A stretch of 61,067 bases of DNA from positions 1 to 61,067 of the IMG/VR virus record IMGVR_UViG_3300027782_000090. One strand, given 5' to 3'. This document shows, one piece after another, positions 1-8,841 of this stretch. A model generated the notes under the pieces. The model ran no database searches. It was not told the origin of the DNA and saw nothing but the letters and a program-made list of their open reading frames with translations. Origin of the DNA: a virus. The first letter of the stretch is position 1. Each line of letters opens with the position of its first letter. A program made the translations under genes and the position numbers.

Positions 1-126
1 TGAGACATCAACTTCCTCACCAGTTACTGTTGTTTCTATTCCTGCAACAACATAGTCTCCTATGATTGCTGTAAGTATTGCTATGCCTACTAGCATAGAA
101 AGTAAATACATTGTTTTATCTTTCAT
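1..126 (-). CDS. small membrane protein, 3' end cut by window edge
   Basis: An ATG at 126 opens a frame that runs off the window after 42 codons. The product starts with a short basic N-terminus (MKDKT) followed by one hydrophobic helix at about residues 6-27 (LLSMLVGIAILTAII). The remainder is acidic. Its start overlaps the stop of the upstream gene as TAATG, which suggests translational coupling. A single-helix protein beside another tiny membrane protein at the end of the late region could be a holin, antiholin or spanin-like component, but no family motif is visible and the C-terminus is missing. Confidence 0.6.
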   Translation of the reverse strand, partial: MKDKTMYLLSMLVGIAILTAIIGDYVVAGIETTVTGEEVDVS

Positions 127-305
127 TATTCATCATCCCAATCTTTATTTCTAATCGGATAGGTAATTGCCCATGCAACTAACGTACATACAATTGCATA
201 GCCTACTATCGTCTTTGCAGAACCATCAAGGACTACCCAGGCAATAAACATACCTAGAAGTGTCCAAAGTTGGTCTATCATGTCTTGCATTATTTTCTTT
301 ATCAT
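126..305 (-). CDS. holin-like small membrane protein (59 aa)
   Basis: This 59-residue frame starts at ATG 305 after AAGGAGA, a good ribosome binding site 7-8 bases upstream. It overlaps the end of the preceding secreted protein gene by ATGA. Two hydrophobic segments are visible at about residues 14-27 and 32-49, followed by a charged tail ending KDWDDE. Two helices and a charged C-terminus fit a small class II holin, and the neighbouring gene is also a tiny membrane protein. No endolysin is in the window; it may lie beyond position 1. The holin role is inferred from size and topology only. Confidence 0.6.
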   Translation of the reverse strand: MIKKIMQDMIDQLWTLLGMFIAWVVLDGSAKTIVGYAIVCTLVAWAITYPIRNKDWDDE

Positions 306-2848
306 GGTCTTCTTCTCCTTATTCCCTTGGAATCGCCAGAGGCTCCTCCTCCACCTGATCCTCCAGAATTACCCCCGCCTGAACGAGAGCCCCCTGTAGA
401 TCCTCCAGTGGATCCCGTTGCAGCACCTACAGCATTCATTGCTGCTCCTGCTGCCACTACTGTTGCAACAACCATTTCGGTTGCTTCTTTTCTTTCTTCT
501 GTTGACATGTCAGCACCAATACTTCCAAGTGCTGCTAACGCTGCTCCTGGATCTGAAAATGCTTCTGCCAACAATGCTCCTGGGTCTTGCAATAACTCTA
601 CTTGAGCTGCTACTTCAGCAGTAATAACAACTGCGTTTCCTTGCTCATCTGTTCTAACATCAACTGGTGTTTCTGCTGGAAGATCTTTATACTCAATTCC
701 AGAATCTTTAATTTGCTCAGAACTTAGAGCTTTTCCATCTGCCTGTGCAACAAGGGCATCTGCTACTAATGATTTTTCTGATTCATTTAACTTACCGCCA
801 TCTGCAGTTAATACTTCTACAAGATTTGCAACTTCAGCCTTACTAACATTTCCATCAGCCATTAAAGTATTAACAACTTCGTTAGCTTGTGCCTGAGTAA
901 TAGTACTACCAGTAATTACTGCTGCTACTGCTTCCTTAACTTCTTCTTTAGTTGTTTCATTCTTAGCTTTTTCGGCAGCAATTCTTTCTGCTTCTATACG
1001 TGCCTCTTCTTTAGCTTTGGCTGCTGCCTTTTGTTTGGCTTCTTCTACTGCCTTAGCCTTTGTTTCCGCTTCTGCTTTCTCAGCAGCAATTCTTTCTTCT
1101 TCAATTCTTTGGCGTTCAATCTCTGCAAGACGTTCTGACTCTGCTAATTCTGCTGCAAGTCTTTCTTCTTCTGCTTTTGCAGCCGCTTCTTCTTTCGCTA
1201 TACGGTCAGCTTCTGCCTTTGCCTCAGCTTCTGCCTTTGCCTCAGCTTCTGCAACCTCTGCTGCAATACGCTCTGCTTCTTCCTTAGCCTCTATCTCTGC
1301 TTGAATTCTTGCTGCTTCAATTTCTGCCTCTATGCGATCAGCCTCGGCTTTTGCTTCTGCTTCCGCTTTAACTCTTTCTTCTTCTGCTGCTGCTTCTTCC
1401 GCTGCAATTCTCTCTGCCTCTGCTTGAGCTGCTTGTTCTGCTGCGATTCTAGCAGCCTCAACCTCTTCTGCTATTCTTGCTGCTTCAGCCTCTGCTGCGA
1501 TTCTAGCAGCCTCAATCCCTGCTGCTATTCTTTCAGCCTCAAGCCTTTCTGCTTCTGCTAGTCTGGCAGCTTCGGCTAATCTTGCTACCTCTGCTAGTCT
1601 TGCTACTTCTGCTAATCTTGCTGCTTCTGCTAACCTAGCAATCTCTGCAAGTCTTTCTACCTCTGCTAACCTAGCAACCTCTGCAAGTCTAGCAACTTCT
1701 GCAAGTCTTGCTACTTCTGCAGTAATTGCTGCTATTCTTGCTGCTTCTTGCTGTGCAGCCAACAATGCTGCAGCTTCTGCTTGAAGTCTTGCTACTTCAG
1801 CCAATCTTTCTACTTCTGCTATTCTGGCAACTTCTGCTAGTCTTGCAACCTCAGCAAGTCTTTCTACTTCTGCTAGTCTTGCTACTTCTGCTAATCTTGC
1901 CACCTCAGCTAGTCGTGCTACCTCTGCAGTTGCGGCTGCTATAGCCGCTTCAGCTGCTGCAGCTGCTGCCTGCTCTGCAGCAATTTCCTCTGCAGTCTTT
2001 CCAATTTTAAGTGTAACAACATTTGAGTTTACAGAGTATAGGGCTAATGTATCATTATCTGATCTAATATGAAATGACCAAACAGTTCCGCTTGGCCTTA
2101 AGCTTTCAAGTAGGGAGTGGTCAATTGTTATTGTTGTATTTAAAGAATTAGGTCCACCAACATTTCCAGTTGCAATTCCCCATCCGTTACACCCAGAACA
2201 ATTAAAACTTATTGCATACCTTTCTGGCTGAGTATTACCAGTATCTGGAGCATCCCAATCTAAAACTGTTGTTGTTGCACCATCTACTACCGTCAAATTT
2301 CTTGGAGCACCTATTGTTTTAACTACTGGTGCTGCCTGAGAAGTAAATGCTGATGCTGGGACAATTCCCATAGATCCAGACTGATCCCAGTAAAGAAATA
2401 CATTTGCTCCACCACCATTTTCATAATACAGCAATTCTATTGTTTTTGGAACTCCTGCTGTAAAAGATACTGGAGCAGATGTTGATCCTCCACCACCCTT
2501 GTCATACCAATCATTTGTTATATTAATCCCGTCAATGTAAAGTTTTGTTCCGTCATCTCCTGTAGCCATAAAGGATATATTTTGAGTAGAATCGCTTCTA
2601 ACTGAACCAGTAAACCGTACTATAACATCCTCTGAAGGTCCACCTAAGACGCTACCGCTACCCCACTGGAAGTCAATGTTGGGTACATTAGTCGTGACGA
2701 CTGGAGATGCTCCCTGGGGTATGTAAGGGGCATTGTTCTGTCCCAGCACATTATAGACTTGAGCAGTCAAACCTTCTGCAGCATGGGCTTTATCAATACC
2801 TACAATTAGGGGGAAGAGGGCTAGTGATAGCACTAAAAATATACGCAA
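302..2848 (-). CDS. secreted PA14-domain protein with FnIII-like domain and long hexapeptide-repeat helix
   Basis: The product begins with a signal peptide ending near AHA (about residue 24). Residues about 26-175 look like a PA14 sugar-binding beta-barrel (motifs [11 protein letters not shown] and FLYWDQSG). Residues about 178-282 resemble a fibronectin type III domain. Residues about 283-650 are an Ala/Glu/Arg-rich helix built of AEVARL-type hexads. A globular tail, a Gly/Ser linker and a basic RRRR end follow. The frame given starts at TTG 2848, but in-frame ATT at 2860 sits 8 bases after AAGGGGG and would add the MKKLL start typical of a signal peptide. It has its own promoter and follows a terminator. 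It is probably an exported surface or virion-associated carbohydrate-binding protein; the role is unknown. Confidence 0.75.
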   Translation of the reverse strand: MRIFLVLSLALFPLIVGIDKAHAAEGLTAQVYNVLGQNNAPYIPQGASPVVTTNVPNIDFQWGSGSVLGGPSEDVIVRFTGSVRSDSTQNISFMATGDDGTKLYIDGINITNDWYDKGGGGSTSAPVSFTAGVPKTIELLYYENGGGANVFLYWDQSGSMGIVPASAFTSQAAPVVKTIGAPRNLTVVDGATTTVLDWDAPDTGNTQPERYAISFNCSGCNGWGIATGNVGGPNSLNTTITIDHSLLESLRPSGTVWSFHIRSDNDTLALYSVNSNVVTLKIGKTAEEIAAEQAAAAAAEAAIAAATAEVARLAEVARLAEVARLAEVERLAEVARLAEVARIAEVERLAEVARLQAEAAALLAAQQEAARIAAITAEVARLAEVARLAEVARLAEVERLAEIARLAEAARLAEVARLAEVARLAEAARLAEAERLEAERIAAGIEAARIAAEAEAARIAEEVEAARIAAEQAAQAEAERIAAEEAAAEEERVKAEAEAKAEADRIEAEIEAARIQAEIEAKEEAERIAAEVAEAEAKAEAEAKAEADRIAKEEAAAKAEEERLAAELAESERLAEIERQRIEEERIAAEKAEAETKAKAVEEAKQKAAAKAKEEARIEAERIAAEKAKNETTKEEVKEAVAAVITGSTITQAQANEVVNTLMADGNVSKAEVANLVEVLTADGGKLNESEKSLVADALVAQADGKALSSEQIKDSGIEYKDLPAETPVDVRTDEQGNAVVITAEVAAQVELLQDPGALLAEAFSDPGAALAALGSIGADMSTEERKEATEMVVATVVAAGAAMNAVGAATGSTGGSTGGSRSGGGNSGGSGGGGASGDSKGIRRRRP
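1545..1935 (-). repeat. 18-bp tandem repeats encoding AEVARL hexapeptides
   Basis: Two blocks of degenerate 18-bp repeats, about 1790-1930 and 1545-1735, lie inside the PA14-protein gene. Each unit encodes six residues of the pattern AEVARL with A/E/I variants. Third codon positions vary between units while the protein pattern holds. This indicates an in-frame coding repeat rather than a non-coding array. Confidence 0.8.
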
Positions 2849-2899
2849 TAATTTTTTAATCTCCAGTTCCCCCTTATTTACACAATGTGTAACAGGGTT

Positions 2900-2908
2900 A
2901 TTATATCA
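2900..2908 (-). promoter_or_regulatory. extended -10 promoter for the PA14-protein gene
   Basis: The minus strand reads TGATATAAT, a perfect extended -10 (TGn plus TATAAT). It lies about 40-50 bases upstream of the start and just downstream of a terminator hairpin. No clear -35 is visible. Confidence 0.6.
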
Positions 2909-2916
2909 TTTTATTA

Positions 2917-2948
2917 CAAAAAGAAAGGAGGCTGGCACTTGGCCAACC
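2917..2948 (-). terminator. Rho-independent terminator after the 439-aa secreted protein
   Basis: On the minus strand, GGTTGGC and GCCAGCC form a 7-bp stem (one G-U) around the loop CAAGT. TCCTTTCTTTTTG follows. The hairpin begins about 20 bases after the stop codon at 2969. Confidence 0.75.
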
Positions 2949-2968
2949 CCCTAACTTATGAAGTTTAA

Positions 2969-4288
2969 TTACTTCTTTAGTGCAACCTTGGCTTTTGGAT
3001 TAGCCTTATTCCACTTTGTAGCCAACTTATTATATTCGTTATTATAAGTTGTCTTAGCTGCTGCTGCTGCAACATCTGCTGCTGCCTTAGCATTAGCAAG
3101 TGCAAGATCTGATACTGCCTTAGCATCTGCTAAAGCTTTATCTGAAGCAACCTTTGCTGCTGTTAGAGCATCAGCAAGAGCCTTATCTGCTGCTGTCTTT
3201 GCTGTTACTGCTTCTGCCTTTGCGTTAGCAAGTGCTGCATCTGCAAGAGCCTTTGCTGTTACTGCTTCTGTCTTAGACTTTGCATTAGCATCAGCAAGTG
3301 CCTTATCTGAGGCAACCTTAGCATCTTCTAGAGCTTTGTCTGCAGCAGATTTTGCTACTGCGGTTGCTGCATCTGCTAATGCTTTTGCATCTGCTAGAGC
3401 CTTTGCAGCTGTTGCTGCATCTGCTGTACGTGATGCGTTTGATGCAGATAATGCTGCAACTGATGCTGCAAGATCTAACTTAAGTGCTGCAATGATTCCT
3501 GAAAGATCAGAAATTGTGAACTTAGTGATTACAGACTTTACTGGAGCAGCAAGACCAGTTACGGCTGTTACTGTTGAAAGACCTGTTGCAACTACAGTAA
3601 CTTCTCCAGCAACTCCTGTTGCTAGTGCTGCTGTTACAGTTCCAAGAACTGCTCCAGTTGAAGTGTTTGTTGCTGTTGCTGTAGTTAGTGACTTAGTAAC
3701 AGAACCATCAGCAAAGGTTGAGCCAATTAAAGTTACTGTTGCTGTATCTGAAACTGAGTTTCCAAATACATCTGTTGTTGTAAGAGCAATTGTAGGAACT
3801 GTACCAACTGCTGTTGCAGAAGGAACTGTTAGTCCTAGGTTGTATGCTGCTCCAGGAGTACCAGCGATGTAAACAATTGTTGAGTATGAACCATTAGTAA
3901 TGGTTACTGAGCCAACTGCTGTTGTAGTTGTATAAGCATAAACTGTTACTGCTGATCCAGCAGAAGCAATTGTAAGTGTTGACACACCTGATGCAACTGT
4001 CTTTGGTGCATCTGTTGTGTTAAGTGCTGATACCAACTTTACAGTTGATGAAGCAGTAAAGGTTACGTTTGTACCTGTGTCTGCAGTTGCTGCAAGAGCA
4101 ATAGTGTTTCCAGAAGTAATAACATTACTTGATGGAACTGCTACCGTTGCAGGTGCTGCAGAAGTTGTTGCGTTAGCTGCTGTTGCAACCGTAACGGCTA
4201 GTGGTGCTGCCGAAGATGGTGCTACAGAAAGTCCAACGATTGCTAGGGCTGCAGCAGTAGCAATTGAGATTTTCTTAAATGAATTCAT
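2969..4288 (-). CDS. secreted Ala/Thr-rich protein with Ig-like region and KALADAK helical repeats
   Basis: A clear signal peptide (about residues 1-28: MNSFKKIS, hydrophobic core, cut near SSAAP) is followed by a Thr/Val/Ala-rich beta region at about residues 30-260. The phrase TTDVFGNSVSDTATVTL there resembles invasin-type bacterial Ig repeats. Residues about 270-415 are Ala/Lys/Asp-rich helical repeats of the KALADAK type. The C-terminus is basic (NKANPKAKVALKK). AAGGA lies 5 bases before the ATG. It begins 12 bases after terL and ends at a strong terminator. A signal peptide is unusual for a phage protein; it resembles actinobacterial surface proteins and may have come from the host. The function is unknown (surface modification, exclusion or virion fibre). 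Confidence 0.75.
   Translation of the reverse strand: MNSFKKISIATAAALAIVGLSVAPSSAAPLAVTVATAANATTSAAPATVAVPSSNVITSGNTIALAATADTGTNVTFTASSTVKLVSALNTTDAPKTVASGVSTLTIASAGSAVTVYAYTTTTAVGSVTITNGSYSTIVYIAGTPGAAYNLGLTVPSATAVGTVPTIALTTTDVFGNSVSDTATVTLIGSTFADGSVTKSLTTATATNTSTGAVLGTVTAALATGVAGEVTVVATGLSTVTAVTGLAAPVKSVITKFTISDLSGIIAALKLDLAASVAALSASNASRTADAATAAKALADAKALADAATAVAKSAADKALEDAKVASDKALADANAKSKTEAVTAKALADAALANAKAEAVTAKTAADKALADALTAAKVASDKALADAKAVSDLALANAKAAADVAAAAAKTTYNNEYNKLATKWNKANPKAKVALKK
3060..3420 (-). repeat. degenerate coding repeat (KALADAK-type helix)
   Basis: Repeated gcatctgctaa/gcaagagcctt-like units encode imperfect KALADAK and KTAADKAL helical repeats in the 439-residue secreted protein. 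They are coding repeats with variable third positions. Confidence 0.65.
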
Positions 4289-4300
4289 TGTATTCCTTTT

Positions 4301-6076
4301 CTATAGTAAGTTGAATCTATCCAAATAGTCTTTTACATCATTTGGCATAGGTTTATATTCTATCACATTGGCAAAGGGGTTGTCAACTTTTGGTCTATCC
4401 CTAAATGTGTGTATCTCTATTTCTTGATCTAAATCCTTTGGAGTATGAGAGATAGCTCCAAAGATTGCTCCACAAACAGCATCTGCCAAGTCCTTGGAAG
4501 ATTTTCGTGGGTGGTCAACTCTGTTATTTTTCATAATTTTTAGCTCAGTTAGCTCTTCAAACAAAAGTTCTATTGCTGGCATAGCAAGCCTTTCCTCATA
4601 GATCAGCATAGCCATATCCTCATAATGCTTCTTAGCAACAGAAACAGTCTCAGTTCTTATACCAACCTGCTTTAATTCGTTCTGAATATCAAACGATTGC
4701 CAACGGTCAAAGGAAACCATTCCTATATCAAAACCTTGCCTTCTTAAATTCTGAATCCATAATTTTACTTCAGATAAATTAACAGGGCCTTCAACCTTTG
4801 GTTCCCAATACACTACAGCATCTACTACAACTACTGGTGCTACCTGTTGGTAATCTTTAATTACCTGAATATTTACCCACTTATCAACATGAGCAATAGC
4901 AACAGCACACTTGTCATGCTTTTGGGCTAAGTCAGCATGTACATAATACTTCTTAGTTGGATCTGGTTTAAATGTTTCATCAAATCTTTTATATGAATCA
5001 ATAGGGTTTCTAATTGTCATACAGGATCTAACCTTGTCTACCTGCTTAAAAAATGAATCACTAGAATATGTTGGAACGCAAGCAAAGCGTTGCATGGCAT
5101 CGCCAAGGTCTGTCATAAAAGCAATCTTAAAATCATCAATCTTACGAGTAGGGTTTACTTCCCATGTAGGTCTCTTTAATGCAAAGACTCCTGGATACTT
5201 GTATGAAATGATTTGATCTTCATCCCACTCAATTTCTAAAAAGTTACCGACCATATCTTCTGGAAGTTCATCGTTAATAATAAACTTGTGAGTCTTGTGT
5301 AGTGCTTCTTTTTCTAAAATTACAGCATCATATCTTTGTGAGATAAAGTCTCCTGGATAGCGGGGGAACGATAACAAAGCAACTTTACCAAGATCAGGGA
5401 AACGAGAGTCTACAGAGGCACGGAAAGCCTTGTAGATGTTATCTGCAGTCTTTCCTTGATCGTTTCCAGTACCTACATCATTAGCAAAACCAGATATCTC
5501 ATCAAGGACAGCAAGGATAAGGTTTAAACCTTCGTGTGATTCTCTTTCTGAGTGACCAGAATAAACAGTTATCGCATGATCAAATTCAATGCTTTCGGCT
5601 TTTGGATTATACTTTCCTTGAAACCAAGGGGACTTTTCAATCTTTGTTTTAAAACCTTTAAAGAAAACGTTCTTAGCTTGTTGAGCGTTAATAGCAACGT
5701 TAATAATATCAATAGCATCTCCAGAAGGTTTGCCAAAGTATCTTGCTGGTTCTTTTAAACATAATAGTTTATATACAATGTATGCACATGCTACTGTTGA
5801 GGTAAAGTCTTTACCAGATCCCTTGCCAAGTTGCAGAATAATTTCATTCTTAGTATATTTTTTATAATATCTTGCGCCTTCTTCTTCGCCCATCAAGTCT
5901 ATGAGATCTTCTTTTCTATAGATTTGACTCATTGCTTCAATAATGTCATACTGTGTTTGAGATAACGGAGGCTGTCCTAAATAATCTTCACCTTCAACAA
6001 ATGTCTTTGCGTTGACTGGTGTCTCAGCAAAGTTATTATTTTTTAAAGCCTCAAGGAAATCACCAAAATCAGCCAT
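4301..6076 (-). CDS. terL: terminase large subunit (ATPase and nuclease)
   Basis: This is the DNA-packaging motor. The Walker A motif is GKGSGKD at residues 84-90. Walker B is LILAVLDEIS with D192 and E193. The C-terminal RNase H-like nuclease carries acidic residues in YYVHADLAQ (D382), MVSFDRWQ (D457) and KDLADAVCG (D532). The length of 591 residues is usual for large terminases. It overlaps the small subunit gene by 8 bases and is followed after 12 bases by a secreted protein gene. The portal gene is about 38 kb away, which is unusual. Confidence 0.95.
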   Translation of the reverse strand: MADFGDFLEALKNNNFAETPVNAKTFVEGEDYLGQPPLSQTQYDIIEAMSQIYRKEDLIDLMGEEEGARYYKKYTKNEIILQLGKGSGKDFTSTVACAYIVYKLLCLKEPARYFGKPSGDAIDIINVAINAQQAKNVFFKGFKTKIEKSPWFQGKYNPKAESIEFDHAITVYSGHSERESHEGLNLILAVLDEISGFANDVGTGNDQGKTADNIYKAFRASVDSRFPDLGKVALLSFPRYPGDFISQRYDAVILEKEALHKTHKFIINDELPEDMVGNFLEIEWDEDQIISYKYPGVFALKRPTWEVNPTRKIDDFKIAFMTDLGDAMQRFACVPTYSSDSFFKQVDKVRSCMTIRNPIDSYKRFDETFKPDPTKKYYVHADLAQKHDKCAVAIAHVDKWVNIQVIKDYQQVAPVVVVDAVVYWEPKVEGPVNLSEVKLWIQNLRRQGFDIGMVSFDRWQSFDIQNELKQVGIRTETVSVAKKHYEDMAMLIYEERLAMPAIELLFEELTELKIMKNNRVDHPRKSSKDLADAVCGAIFGAISHTPKDLDQEIEIHTFRDRPKVDNPFANVIEYKPMPNDVKDYLDRFNLL

Positions 6077-6602
6077 CGTGTACTACCGTAATCACTTCAT
6101 CTTTTTTAGCAATAGAAGATAGTCGCTTCATAATTTCATCACGGATCTCTGGATGTTCTGAGGCAATGTCTTTAAGGATTGACATTAAAACCATTTGCCT
6201 ATTTTCAATCTCAACCATTTCTTCTGCCAGTTCTTTATTTTCAAGCAGTCCAGCTTTTTGTAACATATCAATACGCTTAGACTCAATGTCCATAACTAAC
6301 TTAATGCCAGCAGTTTTAGCACTAAGGTTATTTGTCATAGATGCTTCATCAATAACTTCATAAGATTTTGATATTAACTTGCCATAGTGAGCATCCGCAG
6401 CAGCAAGTGCTTCTTTTGCACGAGCACGGATAGCATCATTAGCAGATGCCATAACTTTCCACTCATTAATAAGCTGTACTACACGGGTGCGGGGAATAGC
6501 AAGGTCTTTAGAAATTTTTGTTGGATCGTTACCTTTTAGGTATTCTTCAACTACATCGTTGACTTGATCAAGATGTTTAACTAAATCATCTTCAGTTGAC
6601 AT
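6069..6602 (-). CDS. terS: terminase small subunit (probable)
   Basis: The 177-residue product has an N-terminal helix-turn-helix-like region (about residues 15-50, including TKISKDLAIPRTRVVQLINEW), as expected for packaging-site recognition. A helical middle region for oligomerisation (about residues 55-150) and a short C-terminus follow. Its position directly before terL, with an 8-base overlap, is the main support. The central part resembles terminase small subunit proteins of long-tailed phages. The DNA site it binds is not identified here. Confidence 0.75.
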   Translation of the reverse strand: MSTEDDLVKHLDQVNDVVEEYLKGNDPTKISKDLAIPRTRVVQLINEWKVMASANDAIRARAKEALAAADAHYGKLISKSYEVIDEASMTNNLSAKTAGIKLVMDIESKRIDMLQKAGLLENKELAEEMVEIENRQMVLMSILKDIASEHPEIRDEIMKRLSSIAKKDEVITVVHDG

Positions 6603-6834
6603 ATTTTCCCTCTAGTCTATTTATTTCATCTTTGATATAGAATATAGCTTTTTCTAAATCCTGTATGGTTTTGGACTCATCCTTAATTCCTGCTCTCCAA
6701 AGATATTTAAAAGCATTGCCAATATTAAAATTTCGGTGTCTTGTTATTTCAATACATTCGACACCAGAGGGATCTGTTGTATAGTGTTGTGGATGATTTA
6801 CTTGATCAACCGTAATGGTTAAATTCTCACTCAT
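6592..6834 (-). CDS. DUF3310 family protein (80 aa)
   Basis: The motif NHPQHYT near residue 12, then VECIEITRHRNFNIGNAFKYLWRAG and DLEKAIFYI, mark the DUF3310 family, which is common in phages and sometimes called SaV-like or nucleotide-kinase-like. I chose ATG 6834 (MSENLTI) because GGGAGG lies 6 bases upstream; an upstream extension lacks a binding site and would cover the previous gene. It overlaps terS by 11 bases. The biochemical role is not established. Confidence 0.85.
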   Translation of the reverse strand: MSENLTITVDQVNHPQHYTTDPSGVECIEITRHRNFNIGNAFKYLWRAGIKDESKTIQDLEKAIFYIKDEINRLEGKYVN

Positions 6835-6949
6835 CATCATCCTCCCAGTCAAAAGCATCTGGTATATCTTTAACAACTGATGCTGCGTAGGTTAACCCAA
6901 CAGAGCAGGCTATGACCAACCCAATAAAAACTTTCTGTGCTTTATTCAT
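6827..6949 (-). CDS. tiny membrane protein (40 aa)
   Basis: ATG 6949 is preceded by AAGGA at a 9-10 base spacing. The protein has a basic start (MNKAQK), one hydrophobic helix at about residues 7-25, and an acidic tail ending DWEDDDE. Its start overlaps the stop of the upstream HTH gene (ATGA) and its stop overlaps the DUF3310 start. Such tight coupling on both sides supports a real gene. The function is unknown. Confidence 0.65.
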   Translation of the reverse strand: MNKAQKVFIGLVIACSVGLTYAASVVKDIPDAFDWEDDDE

Positions 6950-7098
6950 CGTTTTGATTTCCTTAATCCAAACTTAGCAAGGTAAACATAAATTGTTTCA
7001 ACACTTGTACCACATTCTTTAGCAATCTCCTCTGGAGTTTTTTTGTCAATAATGTAACGTTTACGCAACCAAATATTGCTTGTATATAATTTAGCCAT
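6946..7098 (-). CDS. small helix-turn-helix protein (50 aa)
   Basis: The product is basic and contains a helix-turn-helix typical of sigma region 4 or resolvase-type domains: KKTPEEIAKECGTSVETIYVYLAKFGL at about residues 19-45 (read here as two adjoining helices). It likely binds DNA and may be a small regulator. It overlaps both neighbours by a few bases, consistent with operon coupling. Confidence 0.7.
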   Translation of the reverse strand: MAKLYTSNIWLRKRYIIDKKTPEEIAKECGTSVETIYVYLAKFGLRKSKR

Positions 7099-7342
7099 TT
7101 AAAAATCTTTCATTTATTTTCCACTTCATAACAACTGGACCTTGCTTAACCATTTCAAACATATGATCGTTAAAATCTTTTTTTAACTCTTTATACAAAT
7201 CTGGATTAACAAACTCTAGCCGTTCTGTAATAGAGTATATCGTTTCTCCAGTAGCGTTGTCAAATCCATCTATCTCAAGGGCATTCTGCAATATTAAATG
7301 TTCAATCATTGCTGCTGCCTTAAGTTCATTAGATGTTTTCAT
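7091..7342 (-). CDS. hypothetical protein (83 aa)
   Basis: I chose ATG 7342 (MKTSNELKAA) because AAAGG lies 5-6 bases upstream. The earlier in-frame ATG would overlap the preceding gene by about 50 bases. The sequence is mostly helical, with EFVNPDLYKELKKDFNDHMF in the middle. No family is recognised. It overlaps the small HTH gene by 8 bases. It could be a small regulatory or replication-accessory protein, but nothing specific supports that. Confidence 0.6.
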   Translation of the reverse strand: MKTSNELKAAAMIEHLILQNALEIDGFDNATGETIYSITERLEFVNPDLYKELKKDFNDHMFEMVKQGPVVMKWKINERFLNG

Positions 7343-7979
7343 TTTTACCTTTTTCAAAAATGTCATAGTTATAAGCATTGGAATCTTCTAACATCCACTT
7401 GTCATAACTTTCAACATCCCACTTGTTTGTATTTACAAGTCTATGTATAAGTAAACTATCTTTGGTAACAAAAGATGGCTCATATAATTTAACTCTGTTG
7501 TTAGGCTGGATGGCAAAGTTTCCATCATCTCTTTGAATTACATGCCCACACTTATGCTGCCCTGGATTTTCTGAATAGCCATCATCTAAGATGTTTGCTT
7601 CTGGGTTATGCCAGTCAAGGGTAAATAGATATTTCCCTGGAATGGTTTCTCTTTCTCTGTTAAGATATGAAATCCTCATGTTGTTAAGATTTGTAAACTT
7701 AGTAACAGCTATATGAGGACTAAAAGAATTCCATAAGACAAGGTTGTAAATTGGCTCTTCTGGAACTCCTGGCTTTGTACAAAAAGCATTTATTGGCATT
7801 CTCCACCATAGCCCACCATCTTCCATTAAGAAATGGAACAACGGACTTCTTCCCTTAATACTTGAGACTCCAAAGATAACACATGGGAAGTATTGGTCAT
7901 GACTATCTTCTTGATCTCTTAAAAAGTTTCCACGCACATAGCATTCTATTGGTGGAATGTTTGCATTTAACTCTGGCAT
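7329..7979 (-). CDS. conserved phage protein of unknown function (216 aa)
   Basis: The protein is rich in aromatic residues and histidine (LFHFLMEDGGLWWRMP, FTLDWHNPEAN, QHKCGHVIQRDDGNFAIQPNN), suggesting a compact beta-rich domain. Similar uncharacterised proteins occur in large aquatic phages as far as I recall, but I cannot name a family. It follows the RuvC-like gene with a TAATG overlap, so it is co-translated with the recombination genes. Confidence 0.6.
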   Translation of the reverse strand: MPELNANIPPIECYVRGNFLRDQEDSHDQYFPCVIFGVSSIKGRSPLFHFLMEDGGLWWRMPINAFCTKPGVPEEPIYNLVLWNSFSPHIAVTKFTNLNNMRISYLNRERETIPGKYLFTLDWHNPEANILDDGYSENPGQHKCGHVIQRDDGNFAIQPNNRVKLYEPSFVTKDSLLIHRLVNTNKWDVESYDKWMLEDSNAYNYDIFEKGKNENI

Positions 7980-8569
7980 TATTGATCAGCTCCTATTGCC
8001 TTGCCCCAATTTTTTACTGCCCAGTGTCCAATGCCACAAGCATCGGCCACATCATTATCAGTAATAGATTTATTATATATAGTGTTAACCATTGTAATAG
8101 TTCTTTCTTTTCTAAGATTTCTTTCATATGTCTTGTACCAAGAAACAGATTTTCCTGGATGAGCAGATCTAATTAAAGCCTGTTCTTCTTTTGACATCTT
8201 TTTGTTTCCTAAATAATTTTGCCAAGTGATTGGAGAAACTTTTCCAATAATCCTAATTCCAGATTGTCCTGCAGCACCAAGTAGGGCACCCTGAACCAAT
8301 GCAAGATCCGCAGCTGTCTTAGGACTATTCATAAATACAGTATGTTCAATAACAATTGCATCGACACTTACAATGTGATCAAATAGCCCAATTGATTTTC
8401 TTCCAGCATCAATAACTTTTTCATAGATATCTTTTCCTTGAAAATTAATTTTTCCACACTCTCGAAGATATCCTCCATGAAAAGTAGCATAAGCAAGGCT
8501 ATTAGTACTTGCGTCAATAGCACAAACACGTTCTGGTGCTTTTGAACCTATAGCTTCTGCTAATTTCAT
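7979..8569 (-). CDS. RuvC-like Holliday junction resolvase
   Basis: The RNase H-like fold signature is present: D19 in CAIDAST, E75 in AIVIEHTVF, and D173/D176 in DNDVADACGIGHWA. These match the acidic triad of RuvC-type resolvases. The length of 196 residues is close to bacterial RuvC. The enzyme would cut branched DNA before packaging or during recombination. It sits with RecA-like, Cas4-like and PD-(D/E)XK-like genes, in line with this role. The stop and start codons of neighbours overlap. Confidence 0.85.
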   Translation of the reverse strand: MKLAEAIGSKAPERVCAIDASTNSLAYATFHGGYLRECGKINFQGKDIYEKVIDAGRKSIGLFDHIVSVDAIVIEHTVFMNSPKTAADLALVQGALLGAAGQSGIRIIGKVSPITWQNYLGNKKMSKEEQALIRSAHPGKSVSWYKTYERNLRKERTITMVNTIYNKSITDNDVADACGIGHWAVKNWGKAIGADQ

Positions 8570-8841
8570 TTCAAGTTATCCCTAATTTCTTTTAATGCTT
8601 TCATTACGTCCTTTGGATTAATGTTGCACTTAGTACACAAGCTTTCGTCATTATAGATAGATAAAAGCTCTGTACAACTTTTGCACCGTCTGTCTTTGCC
8701 TATTCGTGTTTGACGACGTTCAATAATATATCGTGCTGCTATTTTTTCTTTTGTAGATTCGGTTCTACATTCTACAGAGCAATATATCTGATATTTTATT
8801 TGTGTGTTAAAGGTTTTATCACACCATTGACAATGCTTCAT
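8566..8841 (-). CDS. double zinc-finger protein (91 aa)
   Basis: Two Cys4 clusters are visible: C4/C7 with C21/C25, and C53/C56 with C69/C72. A basic segment lies between them (RYIIERRQTRIGKDRRC). It is probably a nucleic-acid-binding zinc protein. It overlaps the Cas4-like gene by 23 bases and the RuvC-like gene by 4 bases. The first cluster resembles small phage zinc fingers near HNH-type proteins, but the catalytic His-Asn-His is absent. Confidence 0.65.
   Translation of the reverse strand: MKHCQWCDKTFNTQIKYQIYCSVECRTESTKEKIAARYIIERRQTRIGKDRRCKSCTELLSIYNDESLCTKCNINPKDVMKALKEIRDNLK

Noticed and set aside
1545-1935. Short regular repeats resembling a CRISPR array
   Set aside because: Units are contiguous, 18 bp, in frame and have no spacers. 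They encode AEVARL repeats.
3336-3872. Plus-strand open frame of 178 codons
   Set aside because: It is antisense to the Ala-rich secreted protein; low complexity explains the lack of stops.
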